Source: Actinokineospora diospyrosa (GTDB lineage: Bacteria; Actinomycetota; Actinomycetes; Mycobacteriales; Pseudonocardiaceae). From it: a stretch of DNA of 64,000 nt. Position numbers and translations under genes: made by a program. Location: positions 1-64,000 of the forward strand of contig NZ_JAMTCO010000018.1 of assembly GCF_024171925.1 (NCBI RefSeq). Direction: 5' to 3'. Of this stretch, positions 1 to 17,047 are shown piece by piece (the first letter of the stretch is position 1; every line of letters starts with the position of its first letter). The notes beneath the pieces were generated by a model. That model worked only from the letters and a program-made list of their open reading frames with translations. It ran no database searches and was not told the DNA's origin.

Positions 1-211
<211 letters not shown>

Positions 212-320
212 ATGCTTTAAGAGTTGTTACCCGACAAACAGACACCAAACTGGCATCATATTCATCTCAAAGGAACCCACAAATGGGGTTCAATCATTCA
301 AGCTCTACTGGCTTAAATCG

Positions 321-349
321 GCACACTGTTGAGTTCTCAAACAACACAC
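321..349 (-). promoter_or_regulatory. rRNA leader antitermination element (boxA-like)
   Basis: On the minus strand this stretch contains GTTGTTTGAGAACTCAACAG, the leader sequence widely conserved upstream of actinobacterial 16S genes. It includes the boxA-like TTTGAGAACT recognised by NusB/NusE. It lies about 110 nt upstream of the mature 16S end and downstream of the proposed promoter. The assignment rests on motif similarity. Note that nusB itself is encoded in this window at 43.7 kb. Confidence 0.8.
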
Positions 350-534
350 GCACATCCAGATCGACCGCGCTGAGCGGCGCCACCAGAGGCTGGTAGATCT
401 TGGCTTTGTCTCTCGAACTTGAGGCCACCCACTCTACCACCTTGCGGCGGGAGCTTGGTTCGCGGCCCTCGTCGATCCGAGTCTGTCTGGCGCTCGTTCC
501 GGTTTTCCCGGCCCGTGTCGCGCTGACAGAGAGA

Positions 535-563
535 AAGTTACACGGCCGGAAACCCAGGGTCAA
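535..563 (-). promoter_or_regulatory. rRNA operon promoter (-35 TTGACC, 17-nt spacer, -10 TAACTT)
   Basis: Minus strand: -35 TTGACC (complement of 558-563) and -10 TAACTT (complement of 535-540) with an ideal 17-nt spacer. Transcription would start near 528 and give a leader of about 315 nt before 16S. The rest of the 212-739 interval shows no credible gene; additional rRNA promoters may exist but none is as clear. Confidence 0.7.
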
Positions 564-739
564 ATCGCACCCCCAGGAACCCATCACAGGGTGAAACCGC
601 AGGTCACCACCCCTGTGCCGGGCCGCAAAACCACCGTAACCCACCCTCAGACCGGTGTGTATGTGACCGCCGTCACGTGAACTTTCTCTGAGATCGGCCG
701 TCTACCTCGCCCTGCACCGCGCTGAGCTGCGAAAACACC

Positions 740-773
740 AGTGGCCGCCGCCCGAGAACGGGCGACGGCCACT
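740..773 (-). terminator. Intrinsic terminator downstream of tyrS
   Basis: A 15-bp stem with one mismatch (AGTGGCCGCCGCCCG / CGGGCGACGGCCACT) encloses an AGAA loop (as written on the plus strand). On the minus strand it is followed by GGTGTTTTC, which gives a short U tract. It starts about 30 nt after the tyrS stop and separates the tyrS unit from the rRNA promoter. Confidence 0.8.
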
Positions 774-803
774 CGCGGTCACTAGAGGACCACTCGGATG
801 GGC

Positions 804-2078
804 TTAGGCGTGCACCTGCACCCCGGCGGTGTTGCGCTTCCCCCGCCGCAGGACCAGCCACTTGTCGTGCAGCAGGTCTTCCTTCGCGGGTACCCAGGCC
901 TCGTCGGTCACCTTGGCGTTGTTCACGTAGGCACCGCCCTCGTTGACCGTGCGCCTAGCGGCTCCCCTGCTGTCAGCGAGCCCCGAGGCGATCAACAGGT
1001 CGACGATCGTCGGCCCTTCAGCCAGCCGGACCGTGCCCGTGGGCGCTTCCGCCATGGCGGCGTCGAGCGTCGACAGGTCCAACCCAGCCAGTTCTCCCCT
1101 GCCGAAGAGGGCCTGGCTTGCCGCGATCACCTGGGTGGTCTCCCGCTCCCCGTGCACCAGGGTCGTGAACTCCTCCGCCAAGCGCTTCTGCGCAGCTCGC
1201 AGGTGGGGGCGTTCTGCGGTGTCCTGCTCTAGGGACTGGATCTCCTCTTGGCTGAGGAAGGTGAACAGCCGCAGGTAGCGCAAGACGTCGGCGTCGCCCA
1301 CGTTCACGAAGTACTGGTACCAGGCGTACGGCGAGGTCAGAGCGGGATCGAGCCACACGTTGCCGCCGCCGGTGGACTTACCGAACTTGCGGCCTTCGGC
1401 GTCGGTGACAAGAGGCGCGGTCAGCGCGTGCACGGAGGCACCCGCTACCCGCCGCGTCAGCTCCACCCCGCCGATGATGTTGCCCCACTGGTCTGAGCCA
1501 CCTACCTGGAGCTTGCAGCCGTGGGCCTGGTGCAAGCGCAGGTAGTCGTGGGACTGCAAGAGCAGGTAGCTGAACTCGGTGTAGGACATGCCGTCGGACT
1601 CGAGGCGGCGTTTGACGGTCTCCCTGGCGAGCATCACATTCACCGAGAAGTGCTTGCCGATGTCGCGCATGAAGTCGAGGACGGACACGTCGCGGGTCCA
1701 GTCGAGGTTGTTGACCACGACCGCGCCGGTGGGCGAGTCGTCGAAGTCGACGAACCGCTCCAGCTGGCCGCGGATGCGGTCGGCCCACTCGGCGACGACG
1801 TCGAGGGTGTTGAGGGCCCGCTCACCGGTGTCGCGGGGGTCGCCGATCATGCCGGTGGCCCCACCCGCGAGCACGATCGGTCGGTGCCCGGCACGCTGGA
1901 AGCGGCGCAGCATGAGCAGGGGCACCAGGTTGCCCGCGTGCAGGCTCGGCGCGGTGGGGTCGAAGCCCGCATAGAGGGTGAGTGGGCCCGCGTCGAGGTC
2001 CTTACGCAGCGCGTCGAGGTCGGTGGACTGCGCGATCAAGCCGCGCCAGGTCAGCTCGTCGAGGATGTGTTCACTCAC
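804..2078 (-). CDS. tyrS: Tyrosyl-tRNA synthetase
   Basis: Class I cytoplasmic enzyme that charges tRNA-Tyr with tyrosine. The 424-residue length is normal for the TyrS1 type. The HIGH-equivalent is HAGN at residues 47-50 and the KMSKS-equivalent is KFGKS at 231-235. The tyrosine-binding [12 protein letters not shown] region and the GGSDQWGN motif near residue 193 are intact. A C-terminal S4-like RNA-binding domain covers roughly residues 350-415. The ATG start follows the mpg stop by only 48 nt, which leaves no room for a T-box leader. A strong terminator lies just downstream. Confidence 0.98.
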   Translation of the reverse strand: MSEHILDELTWRGLIAQSTDLDALRKDLDAGPLTLYAGFDPTAPSLHAGNLVPLLMLRRFQRAGHRPIVLAGGATGMIGDPRDTGERALNTLDVVAEWADRIRGQLERFVDFDDSPTGAVVVNNLDWTRDVSVLDFMRDIGKHFSVNVMLARETVKRRLESDGMSYTEFSYLLLQSHDYLRLHQAHGCKLQVGGSDQWGNIIGGVELTRRVAGASVHALTAPLVTDAEGRKFGKSTGGGNVWLDPALTSPYAWYQYFVNVGDADVLRYLRLFTFLSQEEIQSLEQDTAERPHLRAAQKRLAEEFTTLVHGERETTQVIAASQALFGRGELAGLDLSTLDAAMAEAPTGTVRLAEGPTIVDLLIASGLADSRGAARRTVNEGGAYVNNAKVTDEAWVPAKEDLLHDKWLVLRRGKRNTAGVQVHA

Positions 2079-2126
2079 GGCGGCTATCTTCCCTCCCCCG
2101 CACAGCCGCCGACCACCGGGTTTGCG

Positions 2127-2746
2127 CTACTGGCTAGGTACGACCCGAACGATGCCCCTCTTGCCCCCGCGACGGTAGGCACTCACAGCCTTGGAGCCAT
2201 CGACCCAGAAGCGCCAGGGCACGTCGATGGCCACGGCGACGCCTACGCGTGGCCCTACGCGAACCTGGTCTGCCTGGACGGGCTCGCCCTTGTAGAGCCG
2301 GACGGGGGATGCCGGGTCGGTCAAGTCCAGCCCGTTCTGGTCTGCCTTGAGACCGAGCACGGTGGTGAGGCGAGCCGGTCCCTTGGCGAGTTCGGCGTCC
2401 GAGCGGGAGGAGGGACGCCTGGCGCGGGCGATGTCCAAACCGCTGATGACCTCCCCCGCGCGGAGCAAGACCGCGCCTGGCACGCCGTCGGTCAGGGACA
2501 CCACGTTGGCGCAGAAGTGCATGCCGTAGACGAAGTACACGTACAGGTGCCCGGCGGGACCGAACATCACTTCGTTGCGCGGGGTCTTGCCGCGGTAGCA
2601 GTGAGAGGCCGGATCGTCCCCGCCGCGGTAAGCCTCTACTTCGACGATGCGGACCTCGACGGTGCCGTCGGCGCTGTCGGCTCGCAAGGTGGCGCCGAGG
2701 AGAAGCTTCGAGGCGTCGACTGGGTCGACGGCCAGGTCTTCGCGAG

Positions 2747-2765
<19 letters not shown>
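2127..2765 (-). CDS. mpg: DNA-3-methyladenine glycosylase (AAG/MPG family)
   Basis: Monofunctional base-excision glycosylase that removes 3-methyladenine and other alkylated purines. The AAG core is clear: VEVEAYRG near residue 42, carrying the catalytic glutamate, then ASHCYRGKTPRN and GPAGHLYVYFVYGMH. Length is 212 aa, typical of bacterial AAG proteins. The start is uncertain: TTG at 2765 has AGGA 6 nt upstream, whereas ATG at 2753 (MLTREDL) is the other option. Either start overlaps the end of the upstream SGNH gene, which suggests coupling. An mpg-tyrS neighbourhood also occurs in mycobacteria. Confidence 0.93.
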
Positions 2766-8789
<6,024 letters not shown>

Positions 8790-8791
8790 CG

Positions 8792-9666
8792 CTACTCCCC
8801 CTCGTCCGGCAGCACCATGGTCCCGACGCCGCCGCTGGTGAACACTTCGAGCAGAACCGAATGCGCGAGCCTGCCGTCGATGACGTGCGCGCGCGGGACG
8901 CCGCCGGTGACCGCGCGCAGGCAGGCCTCCATCTTGGGGACCATGCCGCTCTCCAGGTCCGGCAGCAGTGTGGCCAGCTCGCTCGCGCGGATCTCGTGCA
9001 GCAAGGATGAGCGATCTGGCCAGTTCGCGTAGAGGCCTTCGACGTCAGTTAGGACTACCAGCTTCTCAGCGCGCAAGGCGATCGCCAGTGCGGCGGCTGC
9101 GGTGTCGGCGTTGACGTTGTGGGTAACGCCATTGCGGTCTGCGGCCACAGTAGACACTACCGGGATGCGGCCTGCGCCAACGATGTCGAGTACGGAGGCA
9201 GGGTTAACCTCGACGACATCCCCTACCAGGCCTAGGTCGATCTCTTCACCGTCGATGACTGCTGTGCGACGTTCGGCGGTGAACAGGTGGGCGTCCTCGC
9301 CTGAGATGCCGACCGCGTAAGGACCGTGCTGGTTGAGCAAGCTCACCAGTTCGCGGCTGACCTGCCCGGTGAGGACCATCCGGACGACATCCATCGCTTC
9401 CGGGGTGGTGACCCGAAGACCCGCCCGGAACTCGCTGGTGATGCCCATCGTCTTGAGCATGGCGCCGATCTGCGGGCCGCCTCCGTGCACGACCACGGGG
9501 CGTAGACCGGCGAGCCGCAGAAAGACCATGTCTTCGGCGAAGGCCCTCTTGAGGTCATCGTCGACCATGGCGTTGCCGCCGTACTTCACCACGACCAGCG
9601 CGCCATGAAGGCGCCGCAGCCAAGGCAGTGCCTCTATGAGGACGCGTGCTTTGTCGGCTGGGGCGG

Positions 9667-9670
<4 letters not shown>
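8792..9670 (-). CDS. argB: N-acetylglutamate kinase
   Basis: Phosphorylates N-acetylglutamate, the usual feedback-controlled step of cyclic arginine synthesis. KYGGNAM near residue 29 and VVHGGGPQI near residue 60 are the nucleotide and substrate loops. The N-terminal helix-forming extension (about residues 8-22) is characteristic of hexameric, arginine-inhibited enzymes, so feedback inhibition is likely. Length is 292 aa. Its ATGA overlaps the argJ stop. Confidence 0.97.
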
Positions 9671-11903
<2,233 letters not shown>

Positions 11904-11956
11904 TCCACTATCCCCCGATCGTGAACGCCGCCACACCGAGCCGGGCGGCGTCACCG

Positions 11957-13291
11957 TCAGGAGATCGGCGGTAGGTCCAAGTGCTCCCGGAGCGTGGTGC
12001 CCTCGTAGTGAGTCCGGTAGACCCCTCGTTCTTGCAGCTCAGGGACCAAGAGGTTGACCACGTCGTCGATGGTGCCCGGTAGGCGGTGCGGGGTGAGGTT
12101 GAAACCGTCGACCGCTCGGGTGCGGACGTAGTGGGCCCACTCGTCGGCGATGCGCGCGGGTGTCCCCACGAAGATGCGCTCGCGAGGGTGGATGGCCAAG
12201 ACGAGTTCCCGGATGGACAGGTTCTTGTCTTCCGCGAGTTCGCGCCACTGGCGGATGCGGTCGAGCTTGCCGGTGCGGTTGGCGATGGAGATCGTGCCGC
12301 GCGAGGGGTCGAGCTCACCTTCGTCGGGCTCGATATCGGGTAGTGGGCCGTCGGGGTCGTAGGCGGACAGGTCCTTGCCCCAGTACTGCTCCAGGAAGCC
12401 GATCGCCCGCTGCGGGTTGATCTGCTCCCGGTGGAGCCACTCCGCGCGTTCGGTCGCCTCGGCGTCGGTGGCGCCCAAGACCACCCCGGCGCCGGGAAGG
12501 ATGCGCAAGGAGTCCGGGGAGCGGCCATAAGAGGCGAGGCGGTTGCGTAGGTCCTCCGCGTAGGAGAGGGCCTTCTCGTACTCGGTGTTCGCGGAGAAGA
12601 CCACGTCGGCGTGACGGGCGGCGAGGTCGCGGCCGCCGGGTGAGTCACCCGACTGGAAGAGGACCGGGCGGCACTGACGGCTGCGCGGCACCGTGGGCAC
12701 GACGGTCAGCTCGACCAGGTCGGTGTGCCGTTCGACCGCTCGGATGGAGCCTGCCCGGGCCCAGGAGTCGGTACCGACGATGGCGTCGTCAGCCCAGGAG
12801 GACCAGATCGCCTTGGCCGCCTCGACGAACTGGGTGGCGCGCTCGTAGCGGCGGTCGTGGGCCAGCCAGCCGCCACGGCGGAAGTTCTCGCCGGTCCAGG
12901 CGTTGTCGGTGGTGACGACGTTCCAGCCCGCCCGGCCGTCGGAGAGCAGGTCGAGCGTGGCCAACCTGCGGGCCAGGTCGGCGGGGAAGTTGTAGGTCGC
13001 GTTCTGGGTGGCGACCAAGCCGATGTGGGTGGTGGCGCCCGCGAGCGCGGCGAGCTGGGTGATCGCGTCGGGGCGGCCCGCCACGTCGGTGGCCAGGACC
13101 TGGCCGCGGTTCTCCCGCACACGCAGCCCCTCGCCGAGGAAGAAGGCGTCGAACAAGCCGCGTTCGAGGGTGTGCGCGATCTGGACGAAGGTGTCGATGG
13201 TCGTGTGGTCGGCGTTGCCCGGGTCCGACCAGGCGTACTGCTGGCCGACGCCGGTGTAGAAGACGCCGAGGTGCAGGCGGGGCTCGGTCAC
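11957..13291 (-). CDS. FMN-dependent luciferase-like monooxygenase, NtaA/SnaA/DszA (YtnJ/CmoJ) type
   Basis: Two-component flavin monooxygenase of the nitrilotriacetate/dibenzothiophene-sulfone class, 444 aa. It uses FMNH2 delivered by a separate reductase. The class is recognised by HLGVFYTGVGQQYAW at the N-terminus, the FDAFFLGEG segment, RAGWNVVTTDN near residue 140, and the FLEQYWGKDLS and PHRLPGTIDDVV stretches near the C-terminus. Its length and layout match Bacillus YtnJ (CmoJ), which dealkylates N-acetyl-S-alkylcysteines; that substrate is an inference from neighbours. The GTG start overlaps the upstream monooxygenase stop by 4 nt. Confidence 0.85.
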   Translation of the reverse strand: MTEPRLHLGVFYTGVGQQYAWSDPGNADHTTIDTFVQIAHTLERGLFDAFFLGEGLRVRENRGQVLATDVAGRPDAITQLAALAGATTHIGLVATQNATYNFPADLARRLATLDLLSDGRAGWNVVTTDNAWTGENFRRGGWLAHDRRYERATQFVEAAKAIWSSWADDAIVGTDSWARAGSIRAVERHTDLVELTVVPTVPRSRQCRPVLFQSGDSPGGRDLAARHADVVFSANTEYEKALSYAEDLRNRLASYGRSPDSLRILPGAGVVLGATDAEATERAEWLHREQINPQRAIGFLEQYWGKDLSAYDPDGPLPDIEPDEGELDPSRGTISIANRTGKLDRIRQWRELAEDKNLSIRELVLAIHPRERIFVGTPARIADEWAHYVRTRAVDGFNLTPHRLPGTIDDVVNLLVPELQERGVYRTHYEGTTLREHLDLPPIS

Positions 13292-14316
13292 CGGGTGCTC
13301 CCCTCGAAGCGGTTGGTGGGCTTGACCAGCCCGAGGCTCGCCCGCAGGGTGTCGCCCCGGGCGGGGATGTCCAGGGCGGGCAGCACCTGCTCGACCAGCA
13401 GCGGCAGGTCGACGGCGAGCACCGCGGGGTGCAGCCGCACGCCGTCGAAGGTGCCCGCCAGGTCCGCCAGCAGCGCCACCAGGCCCTCGGCGGAGCCGGT
13501 GTAGCGGGTGCGGCGCGTGGTCCACGGGGTCGCCCGGTTCAGGTCGGCCAGGCGCGACGCGGCGGGCCGGTGCGCGTCGAGGACCACCTCGACCTCGGCG
13601 AACACCAGTCCGGCCCCGGTGTCGCGAGCCGCGTCGGCCCGCTCCCGCAGCCGGTCCTGCCCGGACACCAGCGCGATGTCGGCCGCCACCCCCAGGGTGT
13701 CGGCGGCGAGCACGACCGGTTGGCCCTGCGGTGGGCGCGGCGTGATCAGCGGGCCCTTGACGCTGAACGAGGACCCGACGAAGTCGACGTGGTGGACCTT
13801 GTCCGGGTCGAGGTAGCGGCCAGTGGCGACGTCCTTGATGACCGCGTCGTCTTCCCACGAGTCCCACAGCGCGCGCACGACAGCCACCACCTCGGCAGCC
13901 TCGCCTGGCGGGCCATCGGTGCCGACTGTCGCGAGCTCGGCAGAGTCAGAGCCCTCGACAACCCAGGCAGCGCGACCGCGGGAGGCGTGGTCCAGGCTCG
14001 CGATCTGCGCTGCGAGGTGGAACGGCTCAGTTGTCGCTGTCGGCACGGACGGCGCTAGGCCGATCCGCGAGGTCGTAGTGCTCACGAACGCGGCTCGCCC
14101 CACCGCTTCCAGTCGTCCGGCGATGTCAACGCCGATGCTTGGCGGCACTGGGGAGTCGGCGAACGTCGCGAGGGTGAAGCCACCCTCTTCAGCTGCCGTC
14201 ACGATCTCACGAAGTGGGCCAGGCAGGATCACCGCCGCAGGGGCAGCGCCACTAGCCCTCCACGCGGCCGGGTGCGCGCCCGCACCGTCTAGTTCGACCG
14301 CCAAGAACAACGACAT
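13288..14316 (-). CDS. Second luciferase-like flavin monooxygenase (YtmO-like)
   Basis: A 342-aa LLM-family protein with the conserved barrel pattern: FTLATFADSP, TTSRIGLAPSVPT, HLAAQIASLDHASRGRAAWVVEGSD, and WDSWEDDAV. It is clearly related to, but shorter and more divergent than, the downstream 444-aa enzyme. In Bacillus the ytm/ytn locus likewise encodes two different LLM monooxygenases. The ATG follows GGGAGGGA. It is divergently transcribed from the acetyltransferase gene across a 142-nt spacer. Confidence 0.8.
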   Translation of the reverse strand: MSLFLAVELDGAGAHPAAWRASGAAPAAVILPGPLREIVTAAEEGGFTLATFADSPVPPSIGVDIAGRLEAVGRAAFVSTTTSRIGLAPSVPTATTEPFHLAAQIASLDHASRGRAAWVVEGSDSAELATVGTDGPPGEAAEVVAVVRALWDSWEDDAVIKDVATGRYLDPDKVHHVDFVGSSFSVKGPLITPRPPQGQPVVLAADTLGVAADIALVSGQDRLRERADAARDTGAGLVFAEVEVVLDAHRPAASRLADLNRATPWTTRRTRYTGSAEGLVALLADLAGTFDGVRLHPAVLAVDLPLLVEQVLPALDIPARGDTLRASLGLVKPTNRFEGSTR

Positions 14317-14458
14317 GTTCCCTCCCAGTCCTCAAATCCGAGATTAGAGAGCGCGGGAGGGGCGACCCAGCATGTGGGAAGCCCACCCGCGCGGGGAATA
14401 TCCGCGGCAGCCAAGACGCCTGCTGTGTTTGGATTCCCCGGTCGATCGAGGAGCGAGT

Positions 14459-15157
14459 GTGAGCGCTGACGAGTCTTTGCTGGACAACGCCGTGTGGGCG
14501 TCGCTGAACGGCGCGCACGCGCACTTGGCCGAGCGGCACGGTGACGCTGCCCGGTATCCGGTGGACGTCGCCCCGTTCCTGGGCGCGAACCACCAAGCGG
14601 GCAGCCAAGTGTGGTCCGACATCGCCGCGCTCGCCGGTCCCGGCAAAGAGGTCCTCGTGTCCCCCGGGCTGCCCCAGCCCGCGGAGGCCTGGGAGACGAC
14701 CCTGGACATCGCCGGTGTGCAGCTCGTCGACGACCACTTGGCGCCGAAGGTGGACCCCGAGGCGATCCGGCTGACTCACGCCGACGTCCCGGAGATGATC
14801 GAGCTCGTGCAACGGACGCAACCGGGACCGTTCCTGCCCCGGACGATCCTGTTGGGCAACTACGTCGGTTTCCGCCACGAGGGGGCGTTGGTCGCGATGG
14901 CCGGGGAGCGGCTGCACCCGCCGGGCTGGACCGAGATCAGCGCTGTGTGCACCGACCCGGCTTTCCGCGGGAAGGGTCTGGCGACACGGTTGGTCCTGAC
15001 TGTCGCTGCCGGGATCCGTGCGCGCGGCGAGGTTCCGTTCCTGCACACAGGTGCGGCTAACACCAACGCCATCCGCCTCTATGAGACGCTCGGATTCAAG
15101 CTAAGAAGGCACGTGCGGTTCACTGCCGTGCAGGTGCCGGTAACTCAGCCCGCGTAA
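14459..15157 (+). CDS. GNAT-family N-acetyltransferase (FR47-like)
   Basis: Acetyl-CoA-dependent N-acyltransferase, 232 aa. The GNAT fold occupies the C-terminal half: ISAVCTDPAFRGKGLATRLV contains the R-x-x-G-x-G/A acetyl-CoA loop, and FLHTGAANTNAIRLYETLGF is motif B. The N-terminal half is a poorly characterised domain seen in FR47-type proteins. The GTG start is chosen because GAGGAG lies about 6 nt upstream; an earlier in-frame ATG overlaps the divergent promoter region. Next to LLM monooxygenases and an amino-acid transporter it could acetylate a modified amino acid; this is inference. Confidence 0.85.
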   Translation: MSADESLLDNAVWASLNGAHAHLAERHGDAARYPVDVAPFLGANHQAGSQVWSDIAALAGPGKEVLVSPGLPQPAEAWETTLDIAGVQLVDDHLAPKVDPEAIRLTHADVPEMIELVQRTQPGPFLPRTILLGNYVGFRHEGALVAMAGERLHPPGWTEISAVCTDPAFRGKGLATRLVLTVAAGIRARGEVPFLHTGAANTNAIRLYETLGFKLRRHVRFTAVQVPVTQPA

Positions 15158-15160
15158 GAG

Positions 15161-15195
15161 CAAGGCCCTGACTCCTCTTGGGAGCCAGGGCCTTG
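15161..15195. terminator. Bidirectional intrinsic terminator
   Basis: A 15-bp stem with one mismatch (CAAGGCCCTGACTCC / GGAGCCAGGGCCTTG) around a 5-nt TCTTG loop. It sits between the convergent acetyltransferase gene (stop at 15157) and the binding-protein gene (stop at 15217). The nearly symmetric arms make it able to serve both strands. Confidence 0.75.
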
Positions 15196-15216
15196 TCATG
15201 TCAGGCGTTGGTCAGA

Positions 15217-16227
15217 TCAGGTGTTGCTGATGGGCAACCCGGGCGGGTCGACCTCGGAACGCTGGACGGTCTCGTCGCTGAGGCCGTAGGCGGCGAGGAG
15301 CTTGGCGTACTGACCGTTCTCGATCAGGTAGTTGATCGCCTCGGCCAGCGGCTCGGCCAAGCCGCTGTCCTTCTTGGTGGTGGCGGCGATCAGGCCCTGC
15401 AACGTGGCGCCCGCACCGGAGTAAGAGCCCGCGCTGCGGGTCGGGTTGGGCGTCGAGGCGGTCTTGGCCGCGTGGTAAGCGACGGTGGGGTTGGGGTAGA
15501 AGTACGCGTCGATCCGACCGGACGCCAGCGCCAGGTACGTGCTGTTGATGTCCGCGAAGTTGCGGACCTCCAGCGTCTTGCCCTCGGCCTGCAGCTTGTT
15601 GCGCCACTCAAGCAGGATCTTCTCCTGGTTGGTGCCGGTGTTCACCGCGACAGTCTTACCCGCGAGGCTCTGGTAGGTGCCATCGAAGTTCCACGGGTTG
15701 TTCTTGTTCACCTCGAAGCCGAGGTTGTCCTTGCGGTAAGAGGCAAACGCGAGACCCTGAGTCTTGCGCTCCTCGGTGACGGTGATGTTGGAGAACCCGG
15801 CGTCGAACTGGCCGGACTTCAGCCGCACGAACAGGTTCTGCCAAGAGGCGTTCTGCACGTCCGGGGTCAGCCCGAGGACGGCGGCGACAAGACGGCCCAG
15901 GTCCGGTTCGCTGCCGGTGAGGGTCTTCTGGTCAGAGCCGATGAGGTCCAACGGCGGGGTGCTGTTGGGCAGACCGCCAACACCGATGACCAGGGTGCCC
16001 CGGTCGAGGATCGCCTTGGGCACCTTGGCCCGGATCGCCTCGACCTTCGGTACGGTCAACTGAAGCGGTGTGGTGAAGTCGGTGTTCGCGGCGACAGTCA
16101 CAACAGTGTTTCCACTGGCATCTACCGCTGCGGCGGCAGGCGGCTCCGACGACCCGCAAGCGCTGAGGCTCGCGAGCGCCACAACGGCAGCGGTGGCTGT
16201 TAACGCTAACCGGGCAGATCTGGGCAT
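15217..16227 (-). CDS. Amino-acid ABC transporter, substrate-binding lipoprotein
   Basis: Periplasmic-binding-protein-like lipoprotein (SBP family 3) that captures a polar amino acid outside the membrane. The signal peptide ends in the lipobox LSAC at about residues 20-23. The mature part has the family-3 features EPDLGRLVAAVLG, FDAGFSNITVTEERK and GRIDAYFYPNP. Length is 336 aa from ATG at 16227 with GAGGA upstream; an upstream in-frame extension lacks support. It is the last gene of the three-gene transporter unit. Confidence 0.92.
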   Translation of the reverse strand: MPRSARLALTATAAVVALASLSACGSSEPPAAAAVDASGNTVVTVAANTDFTTPLQLTVPKVEAIRAKVPKAILDRGTLVIGVGGLPNSTPPLDLIGSDQKTLTGSEPDLGRLVAAVLGLTPDVQNASWQNLFVRLKSGQFDAGFSNITVTEERKTQGLAFASYRKDNLGFEVNKNNPWNFDGTYQSLAGKTVAVNTGTNQEKILLEWRNKLQAEGKTLEVRNFADINSTYLALASGRIDAYFYPNPTVAYHAAKTASTPNPTRSAGSYSGAGATLQGLIAATTKKDSGLAEPLAEAINYLIENGQYAKLLAAYGLSDETVQRSEVDPPGLPISNT

Positions 16228-16263
16228 GGCTGTCCTCTTCTTCGTTTGATTCACCGTGATTGA

Positions 16264-16287
16264 GAACCCGTTCGGCACAACGGGTTC
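16264..16287 (-). other. Intercistronic hairpin between transporter ATPase and binding-protein genes
   Basis: A perfect 9-bp inverted repeat (GAACCCGTT / AACGGGTTC, 6-nt loop) overlaps the ATPase stop codon. No U tract follows on the minus strand, so it is not a classical terminator. It could stabilise or process the mRNA to set different levels of the downstream binding protein. Confidence 0.55.
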
Positions 16288-17047
16288 AGACGAGCTTGCC
16301 GAGGAACTCGCGAGTCCTCTCGTGGCTTGGGGTGTACAAGACCTCGCTGGGCGGCCCTTCTTCGACGACGCGGCCGGCGTCGAGGAACACGACGTGGTCG
16401 GCGACCTCGCGGGCGAACCCGATCTCGTGCGTGACCACGACCATGGTGGTGCCCGCCGCGGCGAGGTCCCGGATCACCGTGAGCACCTCGCCGACCAGTT
16501 CGGGGTCGAGGGCCGAGGTCGGCTCGTCGAACAGGATGAGCTTGGGCTCCAACGCGAGCGCCCGGGCTATGGCGACCCGTTGCTGCTGTCCGCCGGAGAG
16601 TTGGCGCGGATACGCGTCGACCTTGTCCGATAGACCTACCTTCGCCAGCAACTCCTTGGCGCGCGCTATAGCCTCTCGCTTCGGCACACCCTGGGTGACG
16701 ATCGGGGCCTCGATGACGTTCTCCACCACGGACAGGTGAGGGAACAGGTTGAGGCTCTGGAACACGAACCCGATGTGGGAACGCTGGCGCAGGATGGCCC
16801 GTTCGCTGAGTTCGCGAAGCCTGCCCCGGTGTATCCGGACGCCGATGAGCTCGCCGTGGACAGTGACGAATCCACTGTCCAGAGGCTCAAGGTGGTTGAT
16901 GGCACGAAGCAAGGTGGACTTACCTGAGCCGGACGGGCCGATGATCGCCGTGACCTCACCCGCCCGCGCGGTGAAGTCAACCTCATCAAGCACGCGGTGT
17001 GGCCCGTAGGTCTTGACTGCGCCTCTTACGGTGACTGCGACTGTCAT
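16286..17047 (-). CDS. Amino-acid ABC transporter, ATP-binding protein
   Basis: Cytoplasmic ATPase of the GlnQ/HisP type, 253 aa. Walker A GPSGSGKST lies near residue 37, the Q-loop in FVFQSLNLFPHLSV, the signature LSGGQQQR, Walker B LILFDEPTSALD and the switch His in VVVTHEIGF. The ATG overlaps the permease stop (ATGA), and the same strand then carries the binding-protein gene, so the three genes form one transport unit. Confidence 0.95.
   Translation of the reverse strand: MTVAVTVRGAVKTYGPHRVLDEVDFTARAGEVTAIIGPSGSGKSTLLRAINHLEPLDSGFVTVHGELIGVRIHRGRLRELSERAILRQRSHIGFVFQSLNLFPHLSVVENVIEAPIVTQGVPKREAIARAKELLAKVGLSDKVDAYPRQLSGGQQQRVAIARALALEPKLILFDEPTSALDPELVGEVLTVIRDLAAAGTTMVVVTHEIGFAREVADHVVFLDAGRVVEEGPPSEVLYTPSHERTREFLGKLV

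Noticed and set aside
294-644. 116-codon minus-strand ORF in the rRNA leader
   Set aside because: It overlaps the rRNA promoter and antitermination element and has no coding features.
2079-2126. T-box leader upstream of tyrS
   Set aside because: The spacer is 48 nt and holds no specifier stem or T-box sequence.
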